The position numbers and the translations under genes were made by a program. From Orthonyx spaldingii (taxonomy: Eukaryota; Chordata; Aves; Passeriformes; Orthonychidae): DNA of 64,000 nt. This document shows, in pieces, positions 26,126 to 40,500 of this stretch. Each line of letters begins with the position of its first letter. Position 1 is the first letter of the stretch. The notes under the pieces are model-generated. The model was not told where the DNA came from, made no database searches, and saw only the letters and a list, made by a program, of their open reading frames with translations. The stretch spans positions 354,964 to 418,963 of the forward strand of contig VZTJ01000255.1 of NCBI GenBank assembly GCA_013397795.1, in the 5' to 3' direction.

Positions 26126-29100
26126 TTTTCTCAGAAATACAACATTGATCAAGCAAGTGTTAAGAGTCTTAATTACAGATTACTGGATGTGCATCTTTGA
26201 ATGTTGTACACAAGAAGCCAGACCACACTATCATTAATAGATATTTGGGAACTCTGATGCTAGCCATGTACACAACTAAACATGTAGAATGAAGCGATTT
26301 CCTTGTAAGTGAAATTTCTTAACCATTTATATGTTAGAACCATTTTAATGTTCAACACACATTTATACTCACATGTACTATACAGTTACTGGTACACCCT
26401 ACAGTACTGCAGTGAGATCCTGAAGGGAAGGATAGCTGGGTTTGCTTGTATTTGGAACAGATGGCAGAACACATAATAGAGCCATTGACTGCCACTGGAT
26501 AATATAAATGGACTTCCCCAAAAGATTCCAACACTGTTTTTATCCCATTCTAAATTAAAAGAAGACTATTCTGCTATGTGCCAAGATGCATTTGTAGATC
26601 AAGTCCAGACAGTATTGGTTCACATCTGCATACTGAATAGCAGGAAAAACAAGCTGCATAATCAGTAATCTCCTATAAAAAGGGTCCTTAACTTACTTCC
26701 TTAACTGATATATTCGTTTCGTCTTTCCCTATTCATTATTTGAGCCTCTCTGAAGAACACACTGTAGAAATATATATGAAAAATATTGATGTATTCTATA
26801 TGTAAATAATTCCATGATGACAGGCAAGTAGCAACTCTTTAATGGCACCAGCATATAATCATGCTTGCACTAAAGACCGGATTTAGTGTTGAGTCCTTCA
26901 GATCAATATGTGATATCTGTGGAACACATGCTACCTTATTAGAGATGCAACTAATTCCTATTCATTCATGGGCATCATATGTCTGGGAATGAAAACAGAA
27001 AATATCTAATGTCATTACATAATGGATAGGACATAATCTGTCACATAATAAACAACAACAACAAAAACCAAGAAAAAGCCCTCTGAATGCTTTAAACATG
27101 GTCCAGTACATGAGGACCAGTAACTCACTGAGGACTGCAGACTGTGGACACAGGAGCACGGGTCTGCTCTGCACAGATCTCAAAGCCTTTCTCCCACATT
27201 ACACTGTAAATTATACATGTGTTTGCATAAATCCATCAGAACTGAAGCTCAGATAAACAAAAAAAGTATTTCCCAATTGGCCTATCCTGGTCAACATTTT
27301 GTTTTTTAAATGCCCTATTCTTTCCAAACAGAATTATATGAAACTACTTGTGGCTGTAATTAGTAAGAAATTATTTCTAGACACACAGAAACTAATTCAA
27401 TTTCTTCCTCACATTTGCAATAACTTTTAACATTTATAAAATTTCTCCCAAATAACGTTTGAAAGTGAAAGTAAAATAGTGTTAAATCTGCTTGATGAGA
27501 GTTGATATTAAGATGGATTTTTTTTAAATGCTTACATAAATATGTATGGGGGGGGTTTTGGCTTTTCTAGAACTTGATTCTGAGAAACAGCACCTTTAGT
27601 CCTTCATGAACAAAACACAAAAATATCTTACTGATATCAACCATGGGGACGAATCCTTTATAACAACCTGTGGCTTGTCTGTGGACCTTAATTAGTCAGA
27701 GAGATCATGATATAGAGACTCTTCAAAGAGGGTAAGAGTGGTAGTTCTCTATGGAGGGACAGAGCAACCTTTTGTACCTGGTAATTTAAGGAGTAGCAAC
27801 AGGCTAATCCGCTGCCATCGCGGGGCAGAGCATGTGGTGTGGTTCTCAGCAGAACAGCAGGCCCCTAATGAGGTCTAGGAGTGGATAGCAGCTGGTAAAC
27901 TCGGTGCTCAAGTAGGAGGCTCAGAGAGCCTTTATTTGATAACAAAAGGCTGCAAATTGCTCAAAGGCCTGAGCAGGCAATGAGAACATGTTCATATGGT
28001 CAGCCAATATACAAATTTCCAAAACAAATATTACAATATATATGTTTTCATTGCAGCAGGACGTGGTGGAGTTTCTCAGGGCTGGGCATTTCAGAAATAA
28101 GTCACACATCAACTTCTTGCTAAATTGAGCCCCTCAGAAATTAAACCAGCTTTTCTCTCTGTATTGCAGCAATTAGAATACATATATACATCTATGTGTT
28201 TGCATTTTCAACTTAAAATAATCTCATCTGAGCTGAGAGTTAATAAGCCAAAAATACATATTCTGCTGCCACTTGAGTCTAAGAATTCTTGAAGTGTAAC
28301 AGATGGAGAAAGATGAACTCTATATCATTCTTAGGATTTTGAGGAAGGATATTATAAAGCACAAGTTCAAAGATCAACTGTTTAAACAAGGTCAGAAGCT
28401 AAAATCTATCCATATTTTTTATGCATCTGGCCTTACCCATTGTTTTCTATATAGTATTAGTATAATTCCACAGGTACACAATTTTGTGGAATTATGTGTT
28501 ATAAGCATGTTTCAGTAGTAGTACATGACTGACAAAAGTTGTTATTGCTCCCACAAAACCCCATGGGACTCAGCCCCCACTGAAAGATCACTATTACCTT
28601 CTGTTATCACAGCAAATACTAAAGTAATTTGTTCATTATTTCCTGAAAACTGTGTAAACAGGAGCTAGAATCAAATTTTGATTAAAAAAATAAATAACTG
28701 TATGTGTTTCTTATCATTTTAATAGAAGAAAAACACAATTATAGCCAAATAACTTAAAATAATTTCCAGTGACGCTCCGGTTAATACAGACAAATGCACT
28801 TGAGGAAATCTGGTTGAGGTTTTGTGTTAGAATCACGAAGGTGCAAAAAAAAAAGTCTTCAATACTTCTTAAAATTAGTAACAAACAATAACATTAATCT
28901 GGGACAAAAAAATACGGCAGGTTTATACCTAAAATTTGAGCTTTGGGTTTTTTTTCTTGGGCTGTGAGATTGAAAATAACATCAAATATGGACTCAGATA
29001 TTCTCTTGCACTATTCCTAGTAATTAAAATCTAAAAAGCACCATATTTCATCAGTTTGGAGAAAGAGATTCAGCAGTTGGCACGTCATACATCAGATATA

Positions 29101-31059
29101 ATATAGGAACCTCAGGAAATCAATTTCTCCATTAAATTCTCCATAGTGATTATACCATCTTTTCCCAACAACGTGAGTTAGATTAAGCATTTTTTTATTT
29201 ACCTGGGCATAATGATAAATAGAATCTTTTTCTAAATCTTCTTCCTTCAAATGATGAAACGGTGGAGTGCAGCACTGTTCATAAATGAGGTATTGAATTC
29301 TCAAAACCAGGAGTCCCCTAGCTCTGCTGAAAATATGAGGACTGTTTAAAAGCTGCCACACGAAAGCAGTGAATAACCTCTGACCTTAAACTCCACCTGA
29401 GCTGGCAGTTTCAGCCCTGGACACTCATGTCATTGGAGAGTGGCAGCACCAGAGTGAGATGCGGAGCCTTTCTGCCCTCACCAGTGCTGCTGTGCTGCCC
29501 TGTGCCCTTAGCTTGCAGCAGGGTCCAGGGCCGGGAAGGGGCATCCCCAGAAGCTCCCCCAAGAGATAAGGCAGATAATGCTCTCTGGCCTGCTCCTTTT
29601 CAGTCAGGAGATGCCTGATGTCCCCTGGTTTTGGCAGGTGCCATTTAGGATGAACACATTAAAGGAATAAGTGTACACTAAACAGAAATAGTTTACATCT
29701 ATGTAACAAATATGGTTGTTGGGTTGGTTTCTCTCAAGTAAAACCTGCTGGGTAGAAATGCAACATAATAGAGTATTTTACAATCGTACTGGCATAAGAA
29801 AAGGAACCCCAAGGCAGAACGTAATTTAATTAACTCTATTGCAGGAAATTATGATTATCAGAACTCATTGAAGTTAGACCAGTGTGTAATCATCTGCAGC
29901 TTTCAGAAAATACGTGTTACTTTAACTTCGATGAACTTGACTCAATAGCACACCGTCTGAATAGGTTCTCATTTGTGAGTATTCATTATGTATTCAAAGA
30001 GCTTTTGGTACAAAATAAATTCTCAGGGCTGTAGAACCAGACCCCTGCTAGACTTGTAATAATGTTGTTACAAAAGCAAGATGTTTGTCATGGTTTCCTC
30101 CTTATAGCTACATTTTAAAGCAGAGACTGGAAAGATTTTATACTGTCTTTAACAACAACAGTGCCAGGCAGTGGATAAATCTGAAAAACAAATACCCAAG
30201 AATATACAGATATAAAAAAGTTATCATTTGGGTCATGTATTTTTGACTTGGTAAATTTCGAAGCCCAAGACTAGGCCTCTAAAAAGGCAAAGAAAATATT
30301 AACTTGCCAGATTACATTAACATCCACTCGCAAATACTGGTAGCCCAATTTGAAAAGAATAGCTGACTCATGAAGCCCTTTCAGTAGACATTTGCAAGGA
30401 TATATGTAAATATCCATGCATGATTCTGCAGCATAAAATACATAAATACATATTTTGCTGCAGATTACGTAGGGGCCAAATTTAAGTCTTTAAAAAGTAT
30501 GTTGTGTAGATTAACTGTTAGGGATAAAATAATTTTCTTTTGGTAAAACCCTTATTAACTATTCATTTGGTTGTCTGAGATACAAAATGCGAAAAACCAT
30601 ATAGCAATATAGATGATTTTTTTTTATAGAAGATAGATACAAAAAACAGAAGCTAGTTTTAGTTTAATTGTTGAGACAATGTAAGCAGAATTTGACCCAA
30701 AAAACTGCATAGGAAAGGTGAGAAGCAAAATCAACTGCTTTTTAAATTAGTACATGTTTCTGAATATTCTGTTAGTATGAATACAAAGTTTTGAAATTTA
30801 CCTTACAATTATAGGATGTAAGAAAACATGTATCACACCTGTTATTAAAATACAGTGTTTTAAATGGTATGATAGATTATCTAATGGGTATAAAAATGCA
30901 CTTTTTATGAAAAATTGTCATGCAATTGTTCTATAGGCAAGAGTAACTCCACAAATGAACTGTGAGTTTTATTTTCATGATGTTGCACATGAAAGTAATT
31001 TCAACCACCTCACACTCAAAACCAACCAAAAGGCTACAAAAAATCTTGAAACACTCTAT

Positions 31060-31103
31060 GGGGGGTGGGGGGAGGGGAAGGGGGAAGGAGAGAAGAGAGA
31101 GAA
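31060..31103 (+). repeat. G-rich/purine tract with quadruplex potential
   Basis: G runs of 6, 6, 4 and 5 separated by one or two bases (31060-31085), followed by a GA-rich purine run. Four close G runs satisfy the usual G-quadruplex pattern. Confidence 0.85.
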
Positions 31104-32522
31104 GTCCAAGATTCTTTTGGTCTTTTAATAACATATTTATCAGCTTCATTGTTTCTTGTCAATAGTCTGTAGTTCTGATGGACAGCTTGTAGCACTGGAT
31201 GGGGATAGGAAAATAATGCAAAGAGAATGGCTCCCTGGAGGAAAGTTTGAGATGGGGCCAACTGCCAAAAAAGAGAGTCCAGGTCTGAATAAAAGTGTAA
31301 AAACCTGGCCTTATTAACATTAATGGCATACTCCCAATTATTTTGATATGGCAAGATCTCAGCCCTGGGGAGAGGGAGCAATCACTATCAATGCAAGGAA
31401 AGATGGAATTTACTGCTTTTTTAATGTCTCATCTTTTTTAAAAAGAGAAAATATTATCCGTTCCTTGAGAGGTCTCCTCAGCACTGCTGCTTTTTGCTAC
31501 ACTTGAAAAGTAGGAAAAAGTACTGTGCAATTTCTGGAGTTGTTTTTCTTTCCCAAAACCTTTCACCACTGAGGCTACTGGGACCACAAGGACTGCAGCA
31601 GACAACTGATGATCTCATGTGCTTCTTTTGCCTTTTCAATCGATAAACCAGTTTCAGATCATCTGATGTCAACAGAAAGCAGCTTTTTTTGTTTGGTTGG
31701 TTGGCTTTGCTGGAGGCTAGACCCGAGGACCTGGCTGTGTAACAGCCTCTTGCGCTCAGAAGGAGGCTCTCAGGCCTGTTGTGGCACCGGCATCTGCTTT
31801 GTGCGCGGGGATGTGCAGAGAAGCTTAAGTAAGTGTGGGAAAACAGCAACTGCAGATCAGGATTTGCCATAAGGCAAGACCTAACACATAGCTCTTTCTG
31901 GTTCATCACAAACAGATGGAAAAACACATAATGGACTCCAGTTAAAAGTCTTCTGTTCTATTATCTTTCTTATGAATATACCACTGAGAAATTAGCAAAG
32001 TTGTTCAAGAACACTCACAGAGAAAGTAGCTATGTAATTGCAGACCCTTTTCCGTGTTAACAGTTTTCATACAGATGTGGGAGACATAATAATTACAGGA
32101 ATATGTGTCCAGTGTAGTTCACAACAAACACAGTAATTTTTACAGCCCACAATTTTTAAGCAATGCAGTGATCTTTAGAGCACAAAGGAAAATTAGGCTC
32201 ATCACACTCACAACCCAAGGCCTCATATGCAGAACAGGGGGAGGTCTATCTGCAGCAAAGAGGCCCGTTCTCCTTCCTTTTTTTCCCCATGTGACCTTAA
32301 AGGGTGGCAGGAAGAAAAACAAACAGCAAGAAGAGACTGGCTGCTCAGTGCAGCTCAGGTGAAGCCCCTCCAGATACAAGGAATGGTATATAAGCCTCTT
32401 CATACAGCTGGGATTTTCCCTTGTGCCAGTTTCAGCAGTTTCATTTGCCCAGTTTTATACAGAAAATCTTGGAGTTAAAATCTCCCAAAGGCATTGCATG
32501 CTGATAGTCTTTGCTGGTGGCA

Positions 32523-32538
32523 GGGGGGTGGGGGGGGA
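32523..32538 (+). repeat. G-rich run
   Basis: Six G, one T, then eight G. Two long runs could form a quadruplex or slip during replication. Confidence 0.8.
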
Positions 32539-34487
32539 AGTCTGGGTGAGAAGGAGCAGAGTTTTCCCTACTGTAAGTCAGGCAGGGTGGATAAATTTGC
32601 TGGTTTGCTCCCTGTGTGATACCCTAGCACTTCTAGAACCTGAGAGGTGTCAGCTGAGAAATAGGTTCTGAGAAGCTGGAATGTAACCGCTGTTCCCCCA
32701 AAAACACTGATTACATAGAGCAGGCAAGTCCCCTCTATCTCCTATAGTATAGAGCTAGAATTTACAGGGAGACTCAAAATGAATTAAAATCATAGAGGGA
32801 CTTTATATTGCAGAATGCAATTAGACACCTTAGCATGGTTTTATGTTCTCTAACCCGAGACCTCTTCACTCTAAACATCCACATCCCAATCAATCATCCA
32901 AACAGAATAATCCACCCATCAATTACAAATGAAGCCTATTACAACTACATCAGGTATAGGTACCTATATATGACAAATGTACCTGTGTCACCTGCCAGGT
33001 GACCTCCACATACTGTCACAAGGTAGGAGGAGCTCTGGAAAAACTCTTCACCCATTCCCTGTGAATGTTAACTAGCCTGTTGGTTGTGCATAAAAGCATC
33101 TTCCCCTTCCTTGCTTGCAGAAAGACCTGGCATACCCTGTCTCACTGCTGGTGGCAAGCAGGAGTCCTCCATGGCACTGCCTGACAAGAACCTTTCCTTC
33201 AGCTGTTTAGAACTGAGTATGCCAAGCCGCTATGGACTGCCTCAGACTGCCTTATATGACACTTTGCACACACGTTAAAAGCACATACTTAAACTATGTT
33301 GGAAATTAGTGTATTAATTCACTTTCTCCTAGACATACCCTGCCTTCAATCTGCAATAGAGTACTCAGGATAGCATCCTACACACTGCTTCATATATGGT
33401 CCCACCAGGTGTGCTCCACATGGCCCCAGGTGTGGATGGAAGGCACATTCATTCTTGAGAAAATCCTGTGTTGCATTCTGTATCCCTAATACATATCTAA
33501 ACCCTCAATCAAGTTAAAGGATTTGCCCTCATTTTGTCTTTCCTTGTTTATTTGGAGAAATCAAACATGCATCAGTACTTCCATACGGACAGATGAAGAG
33601 CCTCAATGTCCCTCCTCTTGCATCCACCTGCAGCCAGATTAACTATTTTGTTCCCAGTGGAGTTACTATCACTGCATATGAGTGGAAAAGAAGAAAGAAT
33701 TTGGCCCATTCTCACTTTCTCAGAGTGTTAGCGAAAATAATTCTCATTCACAGACAAACCAGCCTCCAGCAGCAGTCAGAGAGGAGCAGAGGCGTTTGTC
33801 TGCCTGGCCCGGTGTCTAGCTAGAGAATACAGACAAAACAAAAGGTAAAGATTGATGCCACATGGCAACTGTTCACTTATTCCCGTACGTACTTATTGTA
33901 CTGCACTGGAAGCAATTAAAGCAAACCTGCCATGGGAGTGCTGCAGTTGTGGTGCAACTCTGTGCCAAGGGGTGGAAGTAACAGCAATGGCTGAGCCATC
34001 TACTGCTGAGCTGCAGAAAGGGCTGTCTTTGGCATGCTTTTGCCTGAGGAAAGGTCCAGTAAGCAGATGGAGAGATGGGCTGAGGCTCTGGCGCGCTGTT
34101 AGCCAGCACTGTGGCAGCAGCCTCATTCAGCTTGGTGTCCAGTTGCTGGCGAGAGTTTTGGAGGTCACTCTATGACTCAGCCAGTGTTGAACAAGTTACC
34201 ACCACAGGAGTTAACCTTCTATGGTTCAAGGAAGTTAAAAAAGGAAGATAGTAAGATAACACTGAGTATTTAATAGCAGGCAATGCCCAAAAAAAAAAAA
34301 AAAGCCAGGTGAAAGAAGTGAAAATAGAAACTTCAACAGCTGGACTCTACAGGAAAATGAGAAAAACGCAATAAAGAATTAATTAAGAACAGCCTTCATC
34401 CCAACATCCCAAGGACAGTCTGTGCATGAGGCTAACAGAAGGACAGAGTTGTGCTTCCAGCCATCCATTGCCCTGGAGCACAGGCAC

Positions 34488-34535
34488 AGCTGGCAGTGTG
34501 GGCACAGCTGGCAGCATGGGCACAGCTGGCCTCCC
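34488..34535 (+). repeat. Short imperfect tandem repeat around GGCACAGCTGGC
   Basis: GGCACAGCTGGCAGTGT, GGCACAGCTGGCAGCAT and GGCACAGCTGGCCTCCC follow one another, so about 18-bp units occur nearly three times, each with a CAGCTG E-box. The surrounding 34.43-34.69 kb is a GC-richer patch with overlapping but unrecognisable open frames on both strands. Confidence 0.75.
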
Positions 34536-37060
34536 AGCCCAGCCACATGCAGCACAGCTGGCTGGCAACAACTGCGCCCACCCAAGTGGGAGTCTCACAC
34601 TCCACAATCCCTGAGCTCTGCCCATTGTCCTCCCACCAAGACATCCATTTGTGTGAGCATCGAGGCTGATGAGTCCCCCACAGGCCGGTGTCCTGTGATT
34701 GGCATCTTCCAAAGATGCCAAGAAAGAAAAAAACATCTTTTGTGGAAGCAGGTGGCATGTTTTTTGCCATCATTAATTATTCAGAGGAAACAAAAATCTA
34801 AGTCATGAATCTCTTATGAATACCTGCACCGTTTTACTACTTCGATATATAGCAATAATTCCGGATTCTGGCTGCTACTGGCATTACATCTGAATCCAGA
34901 GCCTTAGTACATTTCATGTACTAAGAATATCCACAGACATATTCTTATATATAATAATTTGGTTTTTTGCAACTGTACTTCTCTACACAGTTTATCTGGT
35001 CTTGATCTTTAGATATTAAATTTATATTAGTGTAAAACAAATTAGCTTTTGGTTATCAACACATAAAATTACTGTTGTAGATTTTCAAATAATTAAAAGA
35101 AAAATTACAAGGCCATCCACAAGAAAAAGCTGTAGTCTTGCGAGCCACTTCTTTCTGGTCGTGCAAAAAACTCATGGTGTGTTCTGATTTCTGATATTTC
35201 CTCTTGATGTTCTTTAACATACTTACACGTCCCATTACAAAGATGGGACATCAAGAGAAACTACTTGAAATAATACAAATTACAACTCTAAAAATTCAGA
35301 TCAAGAAAAAAATTGCTGGCTGATCCTGCAACTGCTGAATTTCCTTAAACCGTTGTCTCCCAGGAGACTGATAGAGTCTAATGAAAATAAATTATATGTT
35401 GCACTAATTAAGCTGCAGTTATTAACTGAAAATCCATTTATTAGAAAATAATCTAGCTTCTACTAAGCAGCTATACTTGTTTCAGCAGGTGATAAATGAA
35501 TTGGATTCTAAGACATAATCTTTCTAAGGTATTCCACATCCAGTATGCTAATTTCTAAATACAGATTAATGTTTCTATTTGCCTACATACTCTTTTTGCC
35601 TTAATAGAAGGTCACCAAGGAATCTAAAGAATCACCCTTCCTATTTGTCCTTTTACTTCTGCCTGTGTGGCAAATAAATGAAGAAAGACCCTGAACTTGG
35701 CTGGCAAGTTTTCTAACATCCAAGGTGGAACAGAGACCCTTGGTACAGAGGTATGCATGGGAATATTCTGCTTTATAAAGGCTCAAGATACTCTTGTTTG
35801 ACTTTCATTTTCACTTTCCTTCTAAATGTGCTATTGAAATTCATTTGTAAGCACAAGACAAGCTTTTCAGTAAGTATAAAAAGGAAAGTGTAACTGAAAC
35901 AATGAATAATGCTCAACTCACCATTCTTCCCATAAAGTCAAGCACCAGTTTCTTTGAGCAATTTGCAGATGAGCAGAAAACCACCAGTGACAGCAAACTA
36001 CACAAACACAGAGCTGCACACAGGCCTGTGTAGAGCTGCATTTCACAGGAAAATGTATTCCAAATCTCTTCTTATGTGGCAAGAATGCAAATTTGCAGTA
36101 TCCTGTCACTGAATTTCCAAACACTAAGAATTCTGTGCTATCAGCAACACCACTCACAAGTTTTATTTGTATGACTGGAAAGAGGGTAATGTTTCATACG
36201 AGCATAAGACTATTCTGCTTTTGGTAAGATCCTGTGACCACTGAAACCACACTAGGAATTAGTTAAACCTTTTTTTAAAACAAGTGAACCAGAAATCTCA
36301 TCTGTGAATTTAAAGAATTTGTGTTCTTACCCAAGCATCTGACATTTCATTTTTTTCATTTCATTTTGTTAGAAAATATCATCTACTCTGGAATGTTCTT
36401 TGCATAAGGAGCCTCTTACAGAGATTATAACTTAAAGAGGTTATCATTCATAACCTCTTTCAAGCAACAGTGTACAATTCAACAATGGTCATTAAAAATC
36501 ATTCTTCTTCTTGGTTTCATTGAACTTTTCAGCTCCTCTTAGGTTAATAAGCTCATATTTTGAGGAAACATTTTCTCACGTTTTCTCACAATTAATCTGC
36601 TAGCATAATGCTCCAGTGAAAAGGTAAAATGCAATCTTTAACACTGGTTTTTAGTGTTGCCACATTTAGATGTACCATCCTGGACCTACATCTTGACAAC
36701 TGGTCTTATGAAGAGGACAATTTGTTTGGAATCATGCTCTTAAACTTGCAGGTCCCTGGCACAGCTGTGAAACACATTCATCTTTGCCTATCATTAGCAA
36801 TTCCCCTTACTGTAAGAAGGACAACCCAAACATATATTTTAACATATGCAGCTGCACAGCATTCAGGGTAGCATTGGTCAGTCCTCCTTAAGTTTTCTCT
36901 AAGTTAGTCACTAACCTCTGCCAATATTCCAACAACAGTCAGTATTTGTGAGTTCATTATATAATTTTTGCTACTTTAAAGGAACTAATATTAAATGTAA
37001 ATCTATTGCACTATAAATTAATGTTAATATTCTTTCTTGTAAAGCAGTCGACTTTTTGCA

Positions 37061-37592
37061 GAATCACAGAAAGCTGAGATGGAAGGAACCCACGAGGATC
37101 ATTGAGTTCAACTCCTGCCCCTTCACAGGACACTCTAAGAATCACACCATGTGCCCAAGAGCATTGTCCAAACACTTCTTGAACTCTCTCAGGCTGCTGC
37201 CGTGACCACTTCCCTGAGGAGCCTGTTCCAGTGCTCAACCACCCTCTGGGGAAAGAATGTTTTCCTGATATCCAACCTAAACTTGGCTCCAGACACAACT
37301 TCAGGCCATTTCCTGGGATCCTATCCTGGTCACCAGAGAGAAGAGATCCTTCCTGCTGCTCCTCTTCCCCTCACGAAGAATTTGTAGACTGCAATGAGGT
37401 CTCCCCTCAGTGTCCTCTCCAGGCTGAACAGACCAAGTGACCTCAACCACTCCTCATACGACTTCCCCTCAAGCCCCTTCATCCTCATGGCCCTCCTTTG
37501 GATGCTCTCTGATATCTTATATCTTTCTTATATTGCAGTGACCAAGGCTGCACATAATATTCAAGGTGAGGCTGCAACAGTGCAGATCACAT
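37061..37592 (-). mobile_element. CR1 LINE fragment (minus strand, second subfamily)
   Basis: The plus strand begins with 'gaatcacagaaagctgagat' and continues through 'agcattgtccaaacacttct', 'gagcctgttccagtgctcaa', 'cctgatatccaacctaaact' and 'ctgcaatgaggtctcccctc'. These belong to the 3' part of a CR1 subfamily different from the one at 3.1 kb and the same as the plus-strand copy at 49.66 kb. It ends in the reverse-transcriptase region near 37592. Confidence 0.93.
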
Positions 37593-40500
37593 AAAGGTCA
37601 TAACAATTGGAACTGATGTAATATAAAGATGATTAGGTGCCTGTTCTAAGATATGACTTGGTCCTGTCCCTCAGTATATCATAGAAATAAATAAATAATA
37701 AAGAAACTATTCCTCGAGTACTAACAGATGCAGATCTGATTGTCAATATGGACTTCTACCTCTTGGATTTCCTTTTCAGTTACATGATAGAGAAATTAGT
37801 GTAACACAGACATGTAATTATTTTATTTTCACAATAGTTCACCTGAGAGGTAGATGAACTTCTTGGTTGGTTCTTTTCACAATTAGCTCATTTATTGTAT
37901 TTTTATTTTCCTGAAGTGCCTACTATAGCTGGGGGGAGAAGGGGTGGTGGAGAAGGACAAAAAAAGTACATTTGCAAAAAGAATTAATCAGATATGTATA
38001 AATTCATAGCACCAAATGAACTTGATGAATATGTAACTTCTGCCTTCACCAAAAGTTTTTATATACAAATACAGCTTCACTGTAGAGTCCAATGTATTTC
38101 AAATTGAGAAAACAGTGGGTCATTCAATAATTTTTTTTGTTAAAAATCTCAAAACTCCAGTGTCATAAACAGGTTTTTTTAACTCCAGTGTCATAAACAG
38201 GTTTTTTAATGCTTCCTACAATGTTATGTTGACCTTCTTACCAATACAGAATAGCTGAACATGAGTCCCTGCAAAGCTGGCCAACAGTATAGAAATCATT
38301 GATGAAGGCATTTCTATGAAATGCTGAAAGGCAAAATGCTTATTTTCTCTTTCAATAGCTCGTTTTGTCTCTCTGGCACTCCAGTACTCCTCTTAGTGGT
38401 TTTAATATAATCATGTTATTTTTCAATATTTGTACCTCTCAAGCAAAACTAATTTGTTGAGTGCCCTTCTATCTTCCTTTGGGATATGATTCTGAGGGCA
38501 TAGCATCATTTTGAGTTCAAAATGTGTTACACGTCACAAATCACCTTGCAGAGCATACTTTTTTATGGGTGGTATCTTCATGTACTACAGTGAGCAGTGT
38601 CATAAAATACCCTGAATACAATCAACAATTTTTAATATATCTTATTGTGAGCCTTTACTACAACCTTTGTCTTAAAAAAAATACTCAGTTTCTCGAAAGC
38701 CTGTTTTGGATTTATTTTAACCTTGGTGCACATCAAAGTACAAGGATGAAGCTTTGTTCTTGCTGTCAAGACAACCACTGCCTCTTCAGCAGAAGGGGAA
38801 AAAATCAAAGACTTGTAGAATGCCAGTTGAGTTTGAACCTGAAGGCCACAGTCTCTGAGCACACCTGGTACTCCCCACAAGAGCAGGATACTCAAGAAAA
38901 TTGAGGCTTCAAATGAGGTTCCGTATAACAAGCTATAATTTCTTTTCAGGGAGTGGGGGAAAAAATGTTAAAGGAAAATTCGACATGATGGTCCCTTTGC
39001 TGAAGCACATGGAGGGGTTGAAGATGATCTTCAGAATGCTGCAAGACAAAAGCTTCATTATACATAATAACTGCTTACCAGTACCCCAGATTGATAACGA
39101 GCTTCCTCTGCCAATTTTGTTCTATGATTATACAAAGAGGTGATTAAATTATTTGACAAATCTTTTCCTGTGCAATATGAAATTATTTACCTCAGGTAGA
39201 ACAGAGCAAGGTTAGGTAAAAGGGGGGGCTAACCAGCATGGCAACTTTAAAATTGCAACATTTGTTCAAAACTTGCCTACAATGTGCAGAAAATATTCAA
39301 GGTAACTAGTGGTCTGGTGTGTATTTGAAAACTATCAAATACATATTTTGACATCATAGAGCATGCCAGCCTTCAGGCACCACCTTGTGTGTATCGCCTG
39401 CTTCTCCTTCGCAGATTGAGGAACTCTGCCCTATTTGATGGTTCCCAATCCTCCCTGTGTCTCCAGAGTAACCTTGTGTGGCAACAGCTGTTGGGGTCTG
39501 CTCAGACCAGGCGAGGCTGCTTGGGCGATTCACAGCAGCCTCTCAGCATGACACTTCTTTGCCCCTCTCCGGGTGCCTGGAACAAGAGTAGCCATGCCAC
39601 AGGCCACACTAAAAATACAGTGCAGATGGTTGCAACAGAGCAGCTGGCCATGTACCCTGGTCCTGTTTGGTTTACTGGTGCAGACATAGCCAATCTTTTC
39701 CACTTTATCATTTCAAAAGACATTTCTCCATTAATCAGGATGTTTTAATTCCCTTGTTGCCCATTTGCAGTCTTTCTCTGGAGGGGCAGGAGGTCTAAGC
39801 CAATTCCCTGGGTTTCTTTGCTATTGCAAATATTTGCAATCTCAAATCCTGCAACACAAAAATTGTGACTGAGAGCAAAAGACATATGTCGAGTGACACT
39901 AGCTGAATTTTCTGTGCTGAAATGTTCTTACTGAAGTGAATATAACTGAGGCTTATTTGGAGTTCAGACACTGCTGAAGTGAAAATAAGGCCAGGAGAGA
40001 AGTTCGCTTTTGATGAATAGCCCCACTCCTGCTGAATTCAGCAGGAGGTGCCACATTAGGGACAGTTTCTGCACAGTACCAATCTACAGTGCTGTAAGAA
40101 ATTAACAACCTGAATGCCAGCAGCTGAAATGGCATTAAGGCAGGTAAAAGCAAAGGTCAGGCTGATGTAGCAGTGCTCTGACAGTGTGCAGAAATAAGCT
40201 GCATAACCCCCTGGTACAGCTACATTCCAAATTAGAAAATGAGAGGTGTGGAAAAAAAATCCTCACCTGACAACTGAGTGGGGCATTGCTCTTTGCACCT
40301 GCAAGTCAACATATGAATGACCCTGACTGTGGCCAGAGCTGTGTTCTCCAGGCTTGGTAGATCAAATGTACACTTCCCCATGTCCCTCCCAACACAATGC
40401 ATGCCCAAGCATCTCCAGTGGCCTTTCCAAAACTCACCTTAGCCAGCAGGCAACCACCATCTCACCAGGTTGCTTAAAGGGAATCATAAGTTTTCCAACT

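Larger units (their letters stand above)
26126..37060. other. Intergenic gene desert with G-rich tracts
   Basis: Unique sequence. Contents I can point to are a short G run at 27548-27555, a regulatory-looking block at 29.8-30.06 kb, G-rich runs at 31.06 and 32.52 kb, a poly(A) run at 34290-34303, and GC-richer patches at 31.7-31.8, 33.9-34.15 and 34.43-34.69 kb with unrecognised frames. The longest frame, 149 codons on the minus strand at 31478-31927, matches nothing I know. Confidence 0.6.

Noticed and set aside
31478..31927. 149-codon minus-strand frame as a gene
   Set aside because: No recognisable domain or convincing splice context; overlapping frames on the other strand show it is a stop-poor GC-richer patch. 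A GTAAGT at 31829 on the plus strand alone is not evidence of an exon.
34422..34808. Overlapping frames at the CAGCTGGC repeat as a gene
   Set aside because: Frames are open on both strands because of the short tandem repeat and local GC content; no domain.
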